Below, piece by piece: positions 18,525 through 28,616 of a stretch of 64,000 bases of DNA. Every line of letters begins with the position of its first letter. Within the stretch, counting starts at the first letter, position 1. The stretch covers positions 1-64,000 of the forward strand of contig NZ_JABACJ020000022.1 of the NCBI RefSeq assembly GCF_012524165.2. Reading direction: 5' to 3'. The translations under genes and the position numbers were made by a program. The notes under the pieces were generated by a model. That model did not search any database. It had not been told where the DNA came from and saw nothing but the letters and a program-made list of their open reading frames with translations. This stretch comes from Faecalicatena faecalis (lineage in GTDB: Bacteria > Bacillota > Clostridia > Lachnospirales > Lachnospiraceae).

Positions 18525-19874
18525 ATGAAGAATAAAAATCAAAAAGTAAAATTATCCGAAAAAATGGGACTGTTTATGGTATGTGCAGGAAATATCCCGT
18601 TTATGTCACTGTTGTCCGCGTATTTTATGATCTATTATACGACTGTGGTGGGACTGGATCCCAAGGCGCTGGCAACATTGTTTTTAGTATCTAAAGTAAT
18701 GGACGGTATCAGTGATCCGGTCATGGGATTTATCCTAGACAGATTTCCTGTAATGAAGATGGGAAAGTTTCGTCCGATGATCATTCTGGGGACTGTTATC
18801 TGTTCCATAAATTACATTCTGCTGTGGTTTGGCGCTGTCTGGAGCCCTGTAGGAAAGTACGCAATCGTTTATATTACCTATTTGCTGCTGGGATGGACAT
18901 TTGATATCATGGATATATCCAAGAACAGTCTGATACCTGTTATGAGTACAAATGATAAAGAGCGAAACAGCCTGTCTCTTTTCAACGCATTGGGAACATT
19001 GGCCGGAGGAGCGGTGATTGGTGTATTAGGACCTGTCATTGTAGCAGATGGGAAATTGGAAAGTTATTATGTATTGATCTTCGGTTCTATGGCAATGACG
19101 CTTGGCCTTTCTGTTTTGGGAGCATTATGTGTCAGGGAACGCGTGGGATTTGAGGGGAATGACGAGGAAAAGTATTCCTTGAAAGAGATGCTTCGTTTTC
19201 TGAGATATAAGCCTGTATGGGCAGCGTTTGTATCTACTTTGGTCGTGGGTGCAGGAAGTTCAGTGGCTGGTGGAGCCGGTGCATATTTTTATACATATGT
19301 TTTAGGAGATATGAAACTTATGTCAGGAGTTTCCATCATAAGTTTGATCACAGCGCCATTTGGAATTGTAATAGGACCGTATCTTGCCAACCGTTTTGGT
19401 AAAAAAAAGGTTTATCTGTCAGCGATCATTATATCAACAGCACTTAATCTCCTTCGTTTGATAGATGTGACTTCTATGGTTTTGATATATATCAGCGCCT
19501 TTATCGGAGGCGTGGCCGGAGGCTGGATGGTACCTGTCAGCACCAGTATACAGGCAGACAATACCACTTATGTGCAGTACAAAACAGGAAGACGTGTAGA
19601 AGCAGCCATTGCTTCGCTTACATCTTTTGTCAGTAAGGTTGCACAAGGGCTTGGAGGAGCCATTCCGGGTTATGTAATCGCAGCATGTGGTTTTGTTACC
19701 GGGGCGGCTGTTCAGCCAGAGAGTATCAATTCAGGCATTATTCTTTGCGTACTTGTTCTGCCAACGATATTAGGTGTATTAGGCATCATTATCTTTGGTA
19801 CACAGTATACGCTGGATCAAAAAGCGGTGGCAGAGATGGATGCAAAAGTTGCTGAAAAAAATAGTAATAACTAA
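18525..19874 (+). CDS. GPH family (MFS) glycoside:cation symporter
   Basis: A 449-residue protein with about twelve membrane segments, related to the glycoside-pentoside-hexuronide symporters (MelB, XynB/YicJ type). The family signature region is present near the N-terminus, including DGISDPVMGFILDR and the following basic loop. It imports a glycoside with H+ or Na+. The start at 18525 follows AAGGAGTAGAGGG; an in-frame start six codons earlier overlaps the end of the rhamnosidase gene and lacks a site. Lying between two rhamnosidase genes, it probably imports a rhamnosylated substrate (inference). Confidence 0.9.
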   Translation: MKNKNQKVKLSEKMGLFMVCAGNIPFMSLLSAYFMIYYTTVVGLDPKALATLFLVSKVMDGISDPVMGFILDRFPVMKMGKFRPMIILGTVICSINYILLWFGAVWSPVGKYAIVYITYLLLGWTFDIMDISKNSLIPVMSTNDKERNSLSLFNALGTLAGGAVIGVLGPVIVADGKLESYYVLIFGSMAMTLGLSVLGALCVRERVGFEGNDEEKYSLKEMLRFLRYKPVWAAFVSTLVVGAGSSVAGGAGAYFYTYVLGDMKLMSGVSIISLITAPFGIVIGPYLANRFGKKKVYLSAIIISTALNLLRLIDVTSMVLIYISAFIGGVAGGWMVPVSTSIQADNTTYVQYKTGRRVEAAIASLTSFVSKVAQGLGGAIPGYVIAACGFVTGAAVQPESINSGIILCVLVLPTILGVLGIIIFGTQYTLDQKAVAEMDAKVAEKNSNN

Positions 19875-19893
19875 TACAGTCAGGGAGGTTGCT

Positions 19894-22533
19894 ATGGAGC
19901 TTACAAGACTTAAAGTAAACAGCCAAAACAGACCATGTGTGGACGAAACACCGTATTTTTCATGGGTAATCACCAGTAATAAAAGAAATGTGATGCAGAC
20001 ATCTTATCATATTACGGTGACAGGTCCGGAAGAAGTGATGTGGGATTCAGGAGTGGTAGAAAGCGATAAAAGCATTTTTGTAGAGTATAGTGGTAAGCCG
20101 TTGAAAAGTCTCTGTGATTATATCTGGACTGTGGAGGTGACAGACAACACCGGGGAAAGGGCGGCTGCATCCTCATCCTTTGAGACAGGTTTCGTAAATA
20201 AAGAGTGGACGGCAGAGTGGGTAAAGTCTCCGATTCCAATGAAAAAGGTGAAGCCCGGAACCGGAGGACAGAATCCGGCAGAGTATTTCCGTAAAGAATT
20301 TAGAGTACAGCCTGGTGTCAAACGGGCACGTGTCTATGCAACATGCCATGGAGCTTATCAGCTTAGCATGAATGGAATACGTCCGGATGATAGAGAGTTT
20401 GCACCGGAATTTACTGTCTATTCCAAGTATCTGTGTTATCAGACATATGATGTGACCCCGCTTTTGCAGGAGGGAGACAATGCCATAGGAATGCTGGTGG
20501 GAGATGGTTGGTATAACAGTGAAAACTTTAAGCCGCGCGACAAGAAGTTCAAAGCAGAGCATGCAGTCTTATTCCAGATAAAGATTGACTATGAAGACGG
20601 AACGAGTGAAATGGTACGGTCTGATGGGAAGGTAAAAGTTTCGGAAAGCCCGGTACGGTCTTCTGACTTATTTGCAGGCGAACTTTACGATGCACAGATG
20701 GAGCAGGAGGGATGGAATTGTCCTGGATTTGATGACAGCAGGTGGAAAGCCGCTATCCCGTCCGGGAAAACTTATGCAAATCTGGTAGCTCAGTACGGGG
20801 AACCGGTACGGCCTGTAAAAGAAGTTCCGGCAGTGGGGATGACAGTCAGTCCAAAAGGTGAGACGATCATTGATTTTGGGCAGAATTTAGCCGGTGTGCT
20901 GCGTGTGAAAACAGAGCTGCCAGCCGGAGCAAAGATTGTACTGGATCATTTTGAGACGCTGGATCAATATGGAAATTATTTTAATAATATTTTTCATGCT
21001 GAAAAAACAGGACATAAACAAAGTGATATTTATATTTCAAATGGGAAGACTGCGGAGTATATACCGCACTTTACATATCATGGATTCCGCTATGTGAGGG
21101 TGACCTGTGATGTTCCAGTGCAGCCGGGGGATTTTACGGCAATCGTTCTGTCCTCAGATAATGAGGATTTGGGTTTTTTTGAAACATCTCATGGAGATAT
21201 AAACCGACTCTATGAAAATACCAGATGGTCTCAGCGTTCTAACATGCTCTCTATCCCGACAGACTGTCCTCAAAGAGAAAAAGGCGGATGGACCGGGGAT
21301 ATTCAGATTTATGCAAGAACGGCCATGCTCAACGAAAACGTAACACCGTTTCTGACAAGATGGCTGCGAAACATGACCTGTAGTCAACAAAAAAACGGAG
21401 CAATACCAAATGTGATACCACTTACCGGCATATATGAACTCTTGGAGAAGTTGAATAGATTTATATATCATAATTATGAACCGGTCGGAGAAGCGGGATG
21501 GGGAGATGCGGCCTGTATTATTCCATGGAGCATGTATCAGCTGACAGGAAATATCAGGATATTGAAAGAACAGTATGACACAATGAAAAGATGGTGTGAT
21601 TATATTATTACTACTGCAGAGAAACGCAGGGGTAAAATGAAACATCCGAAAGAGATTGACCGGTATCTGTGGAATACAGGGCATCAGTATGGAGAATGGC
21701 TGATACCAAGCCAGATGGTAAATGGAATGGACCGCAGTTCTGTAAAACGTATCAATACTTCTGTTTACTGTGCTCCGATTTTCGGATGGAATTCCTGCCG
21801 GATTATGGAGGAGACGGCGGCGCTTCTGGGACATACTGCAGAGGAACTGTATTATGGTGATATTGCCTCCAGAATGAAATCTGCCATTCAAAAAGGGCTG
21901 ATTGACGAGGATGGCAGGATGCCCTTGGATATGATGGGAAGTTACGTACTGGCGCTTGCATTTGATCTGGCACCTGAAAAGAAAAAAGAAAGCATAGCCG
22001 GACATTTGATCCGCAAGATAGAGGAGAACGGGGACTGCCTTGATACCGGGTTCCTGACGACTCCGTATCTTCTGGATGCGCTTTGTAAGATTGGCAGGAT
22101 CGACAAAGCGTATAAGATTTTGCTCCAGACAAAATGTCCTTCCTGGCTCTATGAAGTGAAACAGGGAGCGACAACTATCTGGGAAAACTACATTTCTTAC
22201 AATGAGGATGGTTCACCTATCATAACGAGCCTGAACCATTATGCCTTTGGCTGTGTGGATGACTGGATGTTCCGTAAGATAGGCGGCATTGATATGGCGG
22301 CTCCCGGATTTAAGAAAATCGTGATTGCACCGGAACCGGACAATGCGTTTACCAGTGTGAAGCGTACCTATATGAGCGAGTACGGAACAATCGGGGCGCA
22401 GTGGAGTATGACGGACGGAAACTTTAAGATAAAAGCAGAGATTCCCTGTAACACAACTGCAGTCGTCCGGCTGCCGGATGGTAGCTCGCATGAGGTAGGA
22501 AGCGGGGTATATAACTTTGAATGTCGGGTATAA
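19894..22533 (+). CDS. GH78 alpha-L-rhamnosidase, REK-type motif
   Basis: An 879-residue rhamnosidase with the full domain set: Fn3-like start, Bac_rhamnosid_N, (alpha/alpha)6 barrel and C-terminal beta domain. Its acid motif differs from the other three: DCPQREKGGWTGD at 457-469, with Glu462 and Asp469 matching the Glu572 and Asp579 of Bacillus sp. GL1 RhaB. It reads GG where RhaB-type enzymes usually have LG. The general base is Glu764 in TTIWEN. The start at 19894 follows AGGGAGG; the longer frame from 19795 runs inside the symporter gene. No signal peptide. The different motif class suggests a different substrate linkage from its operon partner (inference). Confidence 0.92.
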   Translation: MELTRLKVNSQNRPCVDETPYFSWVITSNKRNVMQTSYHITVTGPEEVMWDSGVVESDKSIFVEYSGKPLKSLCDYIWTVEVTDNTGERAAASSSFETGFVNKEWTAEWVKSPIPMKKVKPGTGGQNPAEYFRKEFRVQPGVKRARVYATCHGAYQLSMNGIRPDDREFAPEFTVYSKYLCYQTYDVTPLLQEGDNAIGMLVGDGWYNSENFKPRDKKFKAEHAVLFQIKIDYEDGTSEMVRSDGKVKVSESPVRSSDLFAGELYDAQMEQEGWNCPGFDDSRWKAAIPSGKTYANLVAQYGEPVRPVKEVPAVGMTVSPKGETIIDFGQNLAGVLRVKTELPAGAKIVLDHFETLDQYGNYFNNIFHAEKTGHKQSDIYISNGKTAEYIPHFTYHGFRYVRVTCDVPVQPGDFTAIVLSSDNEDLGFFETSHGDINRLYENTRWSQRSNMLSIPTDCPQREKGGWTGDIQIYARTAMLNENVTPFLTRWLRNMTCSQQKNGAIPNVIPLTGIYELLEKLNRFIYHNYEPVGEAGWGDAACIIPWSMYQLTGNIRILKEQYDTMKRWCDYIITTAEKRRGKMKHPKEIDRYLWNTGHQYGEWLIPSQMVNGMDRSSVKRINTSVYCAPIFGWNSCRIMEETAALLGHTAEELYYGDIASRMKSAIQKGLIDEDGRMPLDMMGSYVLALAFDLAPEKKKESIAGHLIRKIEENGDCLDTGFLTTPYLLDALCKIGRIDKAYKILLQTKCPSWLYEVKQGATTIWENYISYNEDGSPIITSLNHYAFGCVDDWMFRKIGGIDMAAPGFKKIVIAPEPDNAFTSVKRTYMSEYGTIGAQWSMTDGNFKIKAEIPCNTTAVVRLPDGSSHEVGSGVYNFECRV

Positions 22534-22677
22534 ATGCCGGGAAGCGGCTAAAAAACAGGAAGAAAGAGAAAAAATGAAAACAACAGATCAAAAGCAGGCG
22601 GAGATAACTTCAGGTGTAATGGACCTGCAAAGTTTTACTTTAGAATAACATATGTTTACATTTTCAGGAGGTATGAT

Positions 22678-23730
22678 ATGGGGAAGTATAAAGGAATCTT
22701 CTGGCCGGCTCTGATCGGGCTTGGGCATATTCCAAAAGTAAAAAAAGATCAGTTTTATGATCAGGGTGGAAGATATAAGAGAGCTACCGGTGATGAAAAA
22801 ATGTCATTTTATTTGAGACATCCGGTATTCCGGAATAATCTGTCGTTATTCTTCAATATGGATGAAAAAACACTCAAGCTGATATCGAGAATGACCTACA
22901 GAGAATTCTGCACTTTTTACGGAGACCTCTTTAAGACAGGCAAAAGTACCCGGGTTGACGAAGTGGCAGATGCTTTTAATTACCTGCTTGAACAGGATGA
23001 GAAAGGAAATATCAGGATACTATCTGGATTTTATTCTGCAGAGGAAGTTTCAAGGGATCCGGACAAGGCAAGACCGAGGGCTATATTCTATAAAGGCAGT
23101 TCTGTTAAACCTGCTGCTATTGTGATACCGGGAGGCGGATTCGATTCAAACGTAAATGAATATGAGGGTTTTCCCTATGCTATGGAACTCCATAAGGCAG
23201 GCTATTCTGTCTTTATTTACAATCACAGAGTAGGAGAACAGCTCCATGTGAAAGATTCTCAGAAAAAGGGGGAAGAAGCGGTTAGGGATACAGTGGTATT
23301 TTTAGAATGGCTCTTGGAGCATGAAAAAGAACTGGGTATTTCTATGAAAGGTTATGCAGTTTTTGGAAGTTCGGCAGGCGGTTTGATAGCGACTGCACTT
23401 ACGTTCAGCAATTATGGGGACTGCAGCAGCAAGCGTGGGTTCCCAAGACCATGTATGATCGCCCCCATTTACGGATTGGACTGGAATATCGAGGTCCGAC
23501 CGGAGGATGCGGGCGTAGTGGTATTTACAAGAGTCGGAGAAGGGGATGCTTTTGGATTTGATGGAGCAGCAGGAAAATTTCAGGAGATAAAAGCCGTACT
23601 CGGAGAAGAAAATTTTGATGCAAAACTGCTCTCAAATTTTCCTCATGGTTCCGGGCTTGGACTGCACACAGACGGAGAGGGATGGATGAAAGAAGCGATA
23701 GAGTTTTGGGAAACTCATCAAAAGAAATAA
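22678..23730 (+). CDS. Alpha/beta hydrolase, probable carbohydrate or acyl esterase
   Basis: A 350-residue alpha/beta hydrolase. The nucleophile elbow is GSSAG with Ser232. An oxyanion-hole-like PGGGFD segment lies near residue 150, and a C-terminal His in the HGSGLGLH stretch (about 322-330) is the likely catalytic histidine. The first 130 residues form an unusual helical N-terminal region. No signal peptide, so cytoplasmic. CAGGAGG precedes the ATG. As the last gene of the rhamnosidase operon, followed by a terminator, it may remove acetyl or phenolic esters from imported glycosides; this is inferred from context only. Confidence 0.82.
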   Translation: MGKYKGIFWPALIGLGHIPKVKKDQFYDQGGRYKRATGDEKMSFYLRHPVFRNNLSLFFNMDEKTLKLISRMTYREFCTFYGDLFKTGKSTRVDEVADAFNYLLEQDEKGNIRILSGFYSAEEVSRDPDKARPRAIFYKGSSVKPAAIVIPGGGFDSNVNEYEGFPYAMELHKAGYSVFIYNHRVGEQLHVKDSQKKGEEAVRDTVVFLEWLLEHEKELGISMKGYAVFGSSAGGLIATALTFSNYGDCSSKRGFPRPCMIAPIYGLDWNIEVRPEDAGVVVFTRVGEGDAFGFDGAAGKFQEIKAVLGEENFDAKLLSNFPHGSGLGLHTDGEGWMKEAIEFWETHQKK

Positions 23731-23748
23731 AAAGACAGTATTGAAAAA

Positions 23749-23780
23749 AACTGACCGGGAATTATGGCTGGTCAGTTTTT
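23749..23780 (+). terminator. Rho-independent terminator of the rhamnosidase operon
   Basis: AACTGACC (23749-23756) pairs with GGTCAGTT (23770-23777), an 8-bp stem directly followed by T's. Runs of A before the stem would allow weaker use by the convergent AraC gene. Confidence 0.85.
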
Positions 23781-23814
23781 GTTTGGTTTAATGGTACCGT
23801 TATCGGAACTATTA

Positions 23815-25026
23815 TTATATCTTCATATTCTTTTTCCGATATCCCCCCGGCGATTGTCCGGTAATCTTCTGAAAGGTATCTGAAAAGTAACTCCTTGAAC
23901 TGAAAGAAAGTTCATTGCTGATCTCCAGAATGCTCATATTGGTACTGCTTAAAAGCGTCTGTGCTTTCCGTATTTTTTCACGCTTGATATACTCACTGAT
24001 GCTATACCCGGTTTCCTGTTTGAATTTTCGTGAGAAATAGTATTCCGTATACCCCGCACGCTGTGAAAGAAACTCAATCGAAAGTTTTTCGTTTACATGT
24101 ACAGAAATATAATCACAGCAGTTCTGGACAGTCTTTGAAATCGCAGAGTTCACTCTGGCCTGGCGGACGCGCTGCATGTAATCCTCAAGCATGGTGCGGC
24201 ACAGGTTCGTGGTCTCGGAGATTGTTCCCGCATCTTCGCATCTCTGTGTATAGTAATCGCACAGTGTATAGGAGATGGAAGGGGAGAGACCTCCTTCAAT
24301 AGCGGCCCGGGAGCACAGGGTCAAAAGTACAATCAGATTATTCTTGGAATGGCGCAGGGAATCTCCTGCGTCAAATTTGACTCCGCTGCTTAAAGAACTC
24401 GATTTTTCCAGGGCATCTTTATAATTGGGATTTCCTTCGCGGAACATCTGGACGAGCATCTGCTCTGAGGCCCAGATTCCCCGGTGTTCGTCAGAAATAT
24501 TGCGGATATCCTCAGGGCTGTCTTCCTCCTGAAGCATTGCCGGATATTGCAGGTCCTGGGAGGAAATCTTTTCCCCGGTAATGCAGTAATGCAGCATGAT
24601 TGCGTACTGGAAAAGCAGATTGGTCGGCAGGATGGGGATTTCGTCAAGCTGTTTCAGGACAGCGAGTTTTGCCTGTACGGACAGGTTATGCTGATCCAGC
24701 TTTTCCTTTAACTTTTGGTAGGAATTACGTCCTGAAAAGGTCGGCCCGATGATATGGATCTTCTGCAGTCTGTCCTCCTCCCATTCAAAATCGGCAATCC
24801 ATAGTATATTGAGGAAACTATCCATGACAAACGGGTGGTGTCCGTTCTGGGCATACTTAAGAAGTTGTTCCGACTGGTTGATCATGAAAAAGCTGTTTCC
24901 GTCAATCATTTCTTCCGGGCAGTTGGTGTGAAGGAGCGTAAGGTCCGGCGTATAGCTCCAGAGATACAGCTTATGGCTGCAGCTGATCAGTTCCTGGAAT
25001 AATTTAAGATTCGTCTGGATATCCAT
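23815..25026 (-). CDS. AraC family transcriptional regulator, large N-terminal sensor
   Basis: A 403-residue regulator. Residues about 1-290 form an uncharacterised sensor region of the kind seen in many Lachnospiraceae AraC proteins. The last 100 residues are a typical AraC double helix-turn-helix (from LSIEFLSQRAGYTEYYFSRKF to the SPGGYR end). It overlaps the small upstream gene by one base, so the two are translationally coupled. It diverges from the GH1-GPH-GH2 operon and probably controls it; the target sugar is unknown. Confidence 0.9.
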   Translation of the reverse strand: MDIQTNLKLFQELISCSHKLYLWSYTPDLTLLHTNCPEEMIDGNSFFMINQSEQLLKYAQNGHHPFVMDSFLNILWIADFEWEEDRLQKIHIIGPTFSGRNSYQKLKEKLDQHNLSVQAKLAVLKQLDEIPILPTNLLFQYAIMLHYCITGEKISSQDLQYPAMLQEEDSPEDIRNISDEHRGIWASEQMLVQMFREGNPNYKDALEKSSSLSSGVKFDAGDSLRHSKNNLIVLLTLCSRAAIEGGLSPSISYTLCDYYTQRCEDAGTISETTNLCRTMLEDYMQRVRQARVNSAISKTVQNCCDYISVHVNEKLSIEFLSQRAGYTEYYFSRKFKQETGYSISEYIKREKIRKAQTLLSSTNMSILEISNELSFSSRSYFSDTFQKITGQSPGGYRKKNMKI

Positions 25027-25268
25027 TATTCATCACCTTCGTAAAGATATTCTGTAAGGAGTGCGTAATCCTCATCAAGTTCGCAGCGTACGACTCCCGT
25101 ATTCCAATAATGCGGCTGTCTGGCAATTGAGCAGAAAACATACTGGCTCAGTGCGGAGGAAAGATTTAAGACATCCCCTTCAATCGTTTCGTAGTAAACT
25201 TCTCCGTGACATTTCTTTATCTGCATCAGAAATTTCGTGATTTCAATATCTGTTCTTAAGTGTTTCAC
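25026..25268 (-). CDS. Small protein (80 aa) coupled to the AraC regulator
   Basis: An 80-residue acidic soluble protein. It begins at GTG (25266-25268), supported by GAGGAGGGA about eight bases upstream; the ATG seven bases further up is out of frame. It has the look of a short Lachnospiraceae family sometimes mislabelled polyA polymerase (pattern KCHGEVYYET, GDVLNLSSALSQYV); function unknown. Its last base is shared with the start of the AraC gene, so it may partner or tune that regulator (inference). Confidence 0.7.
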   Translation of the reverse strand: MKHLRTDIEITKFLMQIKKCHGEVYYETIEGDVLNLSSALSQYVFCSIARQPHYWNTGVVRCELDEDYALLTEYLYEGDE

Positions 25269-25608
25269 TTTTCATTCCCTCCTCTCGGGGTTTGTATCCA
25301 TGTCCTTATAAGAATCGTGTTACATTCCTATATTATATTATACAAGAGGAAAGAAGTGTCCAGAAATTAGCGATTTTATTTGAAAAATAGTCTGCAGAGA
25401 AATAGAAAACTAATTTTAAAATAAAATAGCAAATTTACGAACACAATGCAAAAATAAAACCAGTATAATCAAAATCAGCAGGAATTCAGAGAGACTTTGT
25501 TGTATTTCTGGTGAAATGGGAGTCACGTTCTGAATCCAACAGGCTGAATTACAGGATATCTCTTACAGGTATCGACCATTTTATAAAGAATAAGTGAGGA
25601 TACGAGAA
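25269..25608. promoter_or_regulatory. Divergent control region between AraC pair and GH1 operon
   Basis: A 340-base A/T-rich gap. On the minus strand two overlapping TATAAT hexamers near 25328-25342 are the likely -10 for the AraC pair. On the plus strand a TATAAT near 25462 has no good -35, fitting an activator-dependent promoter for the GH1 operon. A TTTACGAACACA stretch near 25434-25445 resembles TTTACGAAACAA before the beta-galactosidase gene. Confidence 0.45.
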
Positions 25609-26913
25609 ATGAAAAAGTTTGCAAAGAATTTTATGCTTGGTGCGGCCACAGCGGCGCATCAGGTGGAAGGCAACAATATCCACAGTGATTACTGGGCACA
25701 GGAGCAGCTTCCGCACTCTATGTTCAATGAGCCATCACTGGATGCGGTGGATCATTACAACCGATATACGGAAGATATCCGCCTTCTGGCAGAGGCAGGG
25801 CTGAATGCATACCGTTTTTCCATCGAGTGGGCGCGAATTCAGCCAAAGCCGGATGCGTGGGATGAGAAGGAAGTAGAGCATTATAGAGCGGTTTTAAAGT
25901 GCTGTCATGAGAATGGAGTGAAGCCGATCGTTACCATGCATCATTTTTCTTCCCCTAAATGGCTGATTTCCCAGGGAGGCTGGGAGAATCCGGAGACGGT
26001 GAAGAAGTTCGCAGCATATTGTAAGCGGCTGGTTAGTGAGCTGGGGGATCAGATGGAATATGTCTGTACGATCAATGAGGCAAATATGAGACTGCAGCTG
26101 GCGGCTCTGATGCAGGATATGATGAAGCGGATGCAGGCACACAGTGATCAGGAGGGTACAGGCGGCAAAAAATCAGAGAGTGACGTGCAGGTCGGAATCA
26201 ATATGAATCAGGAAAATATGATGCTCAGTATGATGGAAACAGCACAGGCATTTGGAATCCAGGACCCGCGGAAAGTACATACCTTTGTTTCGCAGTGCAC
26301 CCCAGAGGGTGACCTTCTGGTCATGCGCGCCCATGAGGCGGCCAGAGATGCCATGAAAGAGGCCTGTCCTCATCTGAAAATCGGCCTGACCTTATCTCTT
26401 CATGACATGCAGCCGTATCCGGGGGGAGAGACATTTGCCGGGAAGGAATGGGATGATGAGTTTCTTCATTATCTTCCTTTTATTAAAAATGATGATTTCC
26501 TCGGTGTACAGTGCTACACGAGAAAACATTTTGACAAGGATGGAGTGACACAGCCTGCAGCTGACGTGAGGCGGACGCAGATGGGATATGAAGATTATCC
26601 TTCTGCAATCGCGAATGTGGTCAGAAAAGTGGCAGAGGATTTCAAAGGAGATCTGATTGTAACGGAAAATGGGATCGCCACAGAGGATGATGCCAGACGC
26701 TGTGAATTTGTGAAAGAGGCCGCAGAGGGAATCCAGGCATGCATCGAAGACGGAATTCCGGTGAAAGGGTATATGTACTGGTTACTTCTGGATAATTTCG
26801 AATGGCAGAAGGGATATGGTATGACATTCGGGCTGATCGCGGTAGACAGAAGCACGCAGACACGTACAGCGAAGGAAAGCCTGTCGGTACTGGGGTGCTT
26901 GATTGAGAGATAA
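25609..26913 (+). CDS. GH1 beta-glycosidase (beta-glucosidase-like)
   Basis: A 434-residue retaining glycosidase of family 1, a TIM barrel. The acid/base is Glu157 in TINEAN and the nucleophile is Glu353 in VTENG. Other family landmarks are the HHF motif after MTMHH and the DNFEW stretch near the end. No signal peptide. The start at 25609 (ATG) follows TGAGGA; a GTG five codons earlier lies within that site. It heads a GH1-GPH-GH2 operon and probably removes beta-glucose (or a related sugar) from imported plant glycosides, following rhamnose removal by the neighbouring GH78 enzymes (inference). Confidence 0.9.
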   Translation: MKKFAKNFMLGAATAAHQVEGNNIHSDYWAQEQLPHSMFNEPSLDAVDHYNRYTEDIRLLAEAGLNAYRFSIEWARIQPKPDAWDEKEVEHYRAVLKCCHENGVKPIVTMHHFSSPKWLISQGGWENPETVKKFAAYCKRLVSELGDQMEYVCTINEANMRLQLAALMQDMMKRMQAHSDQEGTGGKKSESDVQVGINMNQENMMLSMMETAQAFGIQDPRKVHTFVSQCTPEGDLLVMRAHEAARDAMKEACPHLKIGLTLSLHDMQPYPGGETFAGKEWDDEFLHYLPFIKNDDFLGVQCYTRKHFDKDGVTQPAADVRRTQMGYEDYPSAIANVVRKVAEDFKGDLIVTENGIATEDDARRCEFVKEAAEGIQACIEDGIPVKGYMYWLLLDNFEWQKGYGMTFGLIAVDRSTQTRTAKESLSVLGCLIER

Positions 26914-27005
26914 GTAATATCTGTAATTACCTGGTTTATATCACGGTCAGGAAATAAGAGCAGAGAGTAAAGATAAAGGGAACTCATAGGAGTGGAGGAA
27001 GAGTC

Positions 27006-28505
27006 ATGGGAAAGAAAAAGAAATTGACACAGAGTGAAATTGATGGTGTACAGTACCGTCACGTGAAGACCTGGCGGATCGCACTTGCGCAGCTGAACGC
27101 CGGGGCCAGTATGTGTTTTTATGTTTTAATGGGAATGGCGAGCTATGTTGCCAATGCAGGATATGGAATCGCAGTTGCCGTGGCAGGCGTTATTTTAACG
27201 GCAACCCGGGTATTTGACGGAATCACTGACCCAATTATTGCGCTGGTGATTGATAAGGTGAATACAAAGTTTGGAAAACTGAGAATTTTCCTGCTTATCG
27301 GGTGGCTGATCGAAAGTCTGGCGGTCCTGATGATGTTCAGCTGGGGCAGCGGGAAGAATCATGGAATCGTGTTTTTTGTCCTGACCTATATGGTCTATGT
27401 CATCGGCTATACGATCAACAGCGTAACCGGAAATATCATCCCGCCTGTTATGGTCAATGATCCGAAGCAGCGTCCGATGTTCGGGGTATGGGGAACGGTG
27501 TACAATTATCTGGTGCCGATGATGATGTCTCTGGTCGTCACCATGGTGATTCTTCCGAAATTCGGCAACCAGTACAGCGTGCCGATGCTGCGGGTGAACA
27601 GTATTTTCTGCGTGGCAGTGTCCTTCGTGCTTGTCCTTTTGTGCTGTATTGGAGTGTCCAGCGCAGATAAGCCGGAAAATTTCCAGGGAATTTCCGTGAA
27701 AGGAAAAGAAGAACGTGTAACCCTGCGTGATATGGCAAGACTTTTAAAGGGAAACCGTGCGATGCAGATGTATATTGTGTCTGCAGCATCCGATAAACTG
27801 GCCCAGCAGACCGGAAGCCAGGCGGTTGTCAGCACGATGCTGTTCGGTATCCTGATCGGAAATATGCAGCTGGGGACATTGATCAGTGTCATTGCAATGC
27901 TGCCGTCTATTATATTTGCAATCCTCGGGGCCAAATATGCAGGAAAACATGGGAACAAGGAGTCCATGGTCACATGGACGCGGGTAGCTCTGGTTGTAGC
28001 AGTGATCAGTGTCTTGTTCTGTAGTTTTGCGGATTTAAAGAAAGTAACAGTAGCCGCTGTGCCGACAATTCTGTTTTTCCTCTTAACTTTTGCACTGAAT
28101 GGGTCTAAAATGTGTATAACTACAGCGACAGGAGCGATGTGTGCGGATATCATTGATTTTGAACTGGACCGCTCCGGAAAATTCCTTCCGGCAGCAGTGA
28201 CTGCGACCTACAGTTTCATCGATAAATGTATTTCCTCACTCGGCTCAACGATCGCAGCAGGATGTGTGGCCCTGATCGGTTTCAGGACCGTGATGCCTCA
28301 GCCGACAGATGAGGCGACCATACCGATTCTTGTGATGACCATGTTCTTATATTATGGACTGCCGATCATCGGATGGATCTGTACACTTGTGGCAATGAAG
28401 TTCAGCCCGCTTTCAAAGGAAAAGATGGTGGAGGTGCAGAAAAATATCCAGGCGAAGAAACAGGCTGCACAGGAAGAGTTTATAGAAAAATATGAAAAAG
28501 CATAG
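27006..28505 (+). CDS. GPH family (MFS) sugar:cation symporter
   Basis: A 499-residue membrane protein with about twelve segments. The GPH signature loop FDGITDPIIALVIDK is clear near residue 75. The N-terminus has a charged lead (MGKKKKLTQSEIDG) and the C-terminus a basic, Gln-rich cytoplasmic tail. AGGAGTGGAGG lies before the ATG. It sits between GH1 and GH2 genes and so likely imports a beta-linked glycoside for both. Confidence 0.9.
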   Translation: MGKKKKLTQSEIDGVQYRHVKTWRIALAQLNAGASMCFYVLMGMASYVANAGYGIAVAVAGVILTATRVFDGITDPIIALVIDKVNTKFGKLRIFLLIGWLIESLAVLMMFSWGSGKNHGIVFFVLTYMVYVIGYTINSVTGNIIPPVMVNDPKQRPMFGVWGTVYNYLVPMMMSLVVTMVILPKFGNQYSVPMLRVNSIFCVAVSFVLVLLCCIGVSSADKPENFQGISVKGKEERVTLRDMARLLKGNRAMQMYIVSAASDKLAQQTGSQAVVSTMLFGILIGNMQLGTLISVIAMLPSIIFAILGAKYAGKHGNKESMVTWTRVALVVAVISVLFCSFADLKKVTVAAVPTILFFLLTFALNGSKMCITTATGAMCADIIDFELDRSGKFLPAAVTATYSFIDKCISSLGSTIAAGCVALIGFRTVMPQPTDEATIPILVMTMFLYYGLPIIGWICTLVAMKFSPLSKEKMVEVQKNIQAKKQAAQEEFIEKYEKA

Positions 28506-28540
28506 CCTCTGGCTGCGGCAGGAGGTAGAAGATATATTTT

Positions 28541-28591
28541 GCAGCAGAAAAAGCAGACAGCATGAACGTGTTCTGCCTCAGAATCTGCTGC
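28541..28591 (+). other. Intercistronic hairpin before the GH2 gene
   Basis: GCAGCAGA (28541-28548) pairs perfectly with TCTGCTGC (28584-28591), and the interior can pair further (GCAGACA with TGTTCTGC, imperfectly). No T run follows. It may stabilise or separate the messages of the symporter and GH2 genes. Confidence 0.4.
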
Positions 28592-28616
28592 AGGAGAATA
28601 TCTGGAAAGGAAAATA

